64,000 nucleotides of DNA from Clostridium sp. chh4-2 (GTDB taxonomy: Bacteria > Bacillota > Clostridia > Lachnospirales > Lachnospiraceae), in contig NZ_PKUU01000029.1 in the NCBI RefSeq assembly GCF_002899675.1, forward strand, positions 1 to 64,000. Direction: 5' to 3'. The first letter of the stretch is position 1. Each line of letters begins with the position of its first letter. The notes below the pieces were generated by a model that was given only the letters and a program-made list of their open reading frames with translations, made no database searches and was not told the DNA's origin. Shown here in pieces: positions 62,891-64,000 of this stretch. The position numbers were made by a program, and so were the translations under genes.

Positions 62891-64000
62891 ATGGAGAGAA
62901 AACCGCAAAAATGTAGACAATGTGGCCGGAAAATCTATTTTGACGGGATTTGCATTCCCTGTCAGGCTGAAAATGAACGAAACAGAATATTATCGCTGAC
63001 GAACGAAGAAATCGACGGCAAAGCCCGGGAAATATGCGATGAGATAGAAAAGAAGGGTAAGCTGGATAAAGAATATGATTTATTTAAAAAGCTGTTAAAT
63101 TATAGAGATATTGATACATCAAAAATAGCTGAAACTGCATTCAGGCAAAAGGTTTTTTCACCCTGTGAATTGTATAAGGATGCTCCTGATGATCTGATAA
63201 AAGTAATGATAGAAATGGTAATGCAGGACAGCATCGAGCCCAATATTGCAGGCAATCTGCTGCTATGCCTTGCTGTTCATGGCGGCGACGAAGTGTTTCA
63301 GGCTTTTTTAGAACTGGAAAAGCGGCCGCGGAAGTGGAGAAAAAACTTATATGTGAACCCTTCTTTTTATGCAACATACGGAGGGTGGACTTATGATAAA
63401 AACGGCAAATTTCTTAAAACAAATTTCGATAAGTGTTATCCCATGGTGAAGGGAACTTTGGAAGAGAAAAAGCACAGCCCTGTAAAAATTGGCGTTAAAA
63501 CAGAAGAAAAATGTCCCAAATGTGGTTGCAGAATCGTCAATCTCATGGAGATTGACGGCAGAGATCCTCGATTGGACTTTCTTGAAATTAACGGTGTCAT
63601 CAAAGCAAAATGTTGTCCAAATTGTTTTGAATATTCATACGGTGACTTTTGCAGATATACTGTCAATGGAGAGAGTGAAGTCCTCTATGGAGAAGATTGT
63701 TCCATTACAGAAGATTACTTAAAAGATGAAGGAATTGAGGAACTGGCGTCTAACACTTACATTTTAGGGGACAGCCCTGTTCCGCAGCGGTATGCCGCTG
63801 ACTGGGAGGGCGGTTCTTCTATTGGCGGATTTGCATTTTGGATTCAGGATTGCGAAATTAAACGTTGTCCCGATTGTGGAAAGCCAATGAAATATCTTGC
63901 ACAGATACAATGGGATACCGTATTAGACGGCGTGGAGGGAAATGCTTACATAGAAATTTGCAGGGACTGCAAAATAATTGTGATATTACATCAGCAGACA
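62891..64000 (+). CDS. Zinc-ribbon protein of unknown function (partial, runs off the window)
   Basis: One open frame of 370 codons runs from ATG 62891 to the window end with no stop. The ATG follows AGAGGA by eight bases. A zinc-ribbon-like start (CRQCGRKIYFDGICIPC) is followed by an Asp/Lys-rich helical part. Two further ribbon pairs lie in CPKCGC ... CCPNC (residues about 209-240) and CPDCGKPMKYLAQI (near residue 327) ending in CRDC. The last part resembles the YwqG/DUF1963-like group (IGGFAFWIQDC), known from toxin-immunity contexts, but this is a weak guess. The 3' end is missing. Confidence 0.75.
   Translation, partial: MERKPQKCRQCGRKIYFDGICIPCQAENERNRILSLTNEEIDGKAREICDEIEKKGKLDKEYDLFKKLLNYRDIDTSKIAETAFRQKVFSPCELYKDAPDDLIKVMIEMVMQDSIEPNIAGNLLLCLAVHGGDEVFQAFLELEKRPRKWRKNLYVNPSFYATYGGWTYDKNGKFLKTNFDKCYPMVKGTLEEKKHSPVKIGVKTEEKCPKCGCRIVNLMEIDGRDPRLDFLEINGVIKAKCCPNCFEYSYGDFCRYTVNGESEVLYGEDCSITEDYLKDEGIEELASNTYILGDSPVPQRYAADWEGGSSIGGFAFWIQDCEIKRCPDCGKPMKYLAQIQWDTVLDGVEGNAYIEICRDCKIIVILHQQT

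Overview
The window looks like chromosome of an anaerobic, spore-forming Bacillota, most likely a gut Lachnospiraceae of the Hungatella / Enterocloster / Lachnoclostridium type. The grounds are strong AGGAGG-type ribosome binding sites, a SpoIIM-like gene next to xerD, recA-recX-rny order, flavodoxin-ferredoxin and ferredoxin-nitroreductase proteins, cell-wall-binding repeat proteins, many family 1/5 ABC importers with lipoprotein binding proteins, and cytoplasmic Cys-type sulfatases. The taxon is inferred from gene content; no database was searched. I saw no transposase, phage gene or CRISPR array.

Layout. 1-780: the last bases of a 23S rRNA gene, then six tRNAs (Asn, Glu, Met, Asp, Val, Leu) and a terminator. 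883-5850: an ECF-like sigma factor, then three damaged genes in a row: a wall-binding surface protein split at a G6 tract, a beheaded histidine kinase, and an alpha/beta hydrolase split at an A8 tract, with an intact cytidylate-kinase-like gene between them. 5927-6000: tRNA-Arg. 6073-13983: a PocR-AraC regulator divergent from a sugar-type ABC importer, a sulfatase and an FAD oxidoreductase. 14246-23025: a dipeptide/oligopeptide ABC importer followed by an NlpC/P60 endopeptidase, a membrane-dipeptidase-type enzyme and a serine hydrolase, which together look like murein-peptide uptake and recycling. 23117-31678: barstar-like protein, HAMP receptor-like protein, recJ, a 282-bp near-perfect palindrome, glyA, recA (with LexA box), recX and rny.

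31729-41464: TetR regulator divergent from an EFR1-like flavodoxin-ferredoxin and a ferredoxin-nitroreductase, then small housekeeping and accessory genes (VOC protein, lipoprotein, AT-rich methyltransferase, second wall-binding protein, proC, Nudix, SpoIIM-like, xerD, flavin-binding protein, DinB-like). 41916-50546: a sugar-acid type locus with two paralogous enolase-superfamily enzymes flanking an ABC importer, and a 1002-residue GH106-like protein.

50889-62599: one long operon under a DeoR regulator, encoding class II aldolase, purine nucleoside phosphorylase, alcohol dehydrogenase, MtnA-type isomerase, a BMP/nucleoside ABC importer, a Cys-type sulfatase and an MtaD-type deaminase. Read together it predicts import, deamination, phosphorolysis, isomerisation, aldol cleavage and aldehyde reduction of a (5'-modified) purine nucleoside. 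The embedded sulfatase is not explained by any pathway I know and is the most interesting functional lead. 62891-64000: a zinc-ribbon protein that runs off the window edge.
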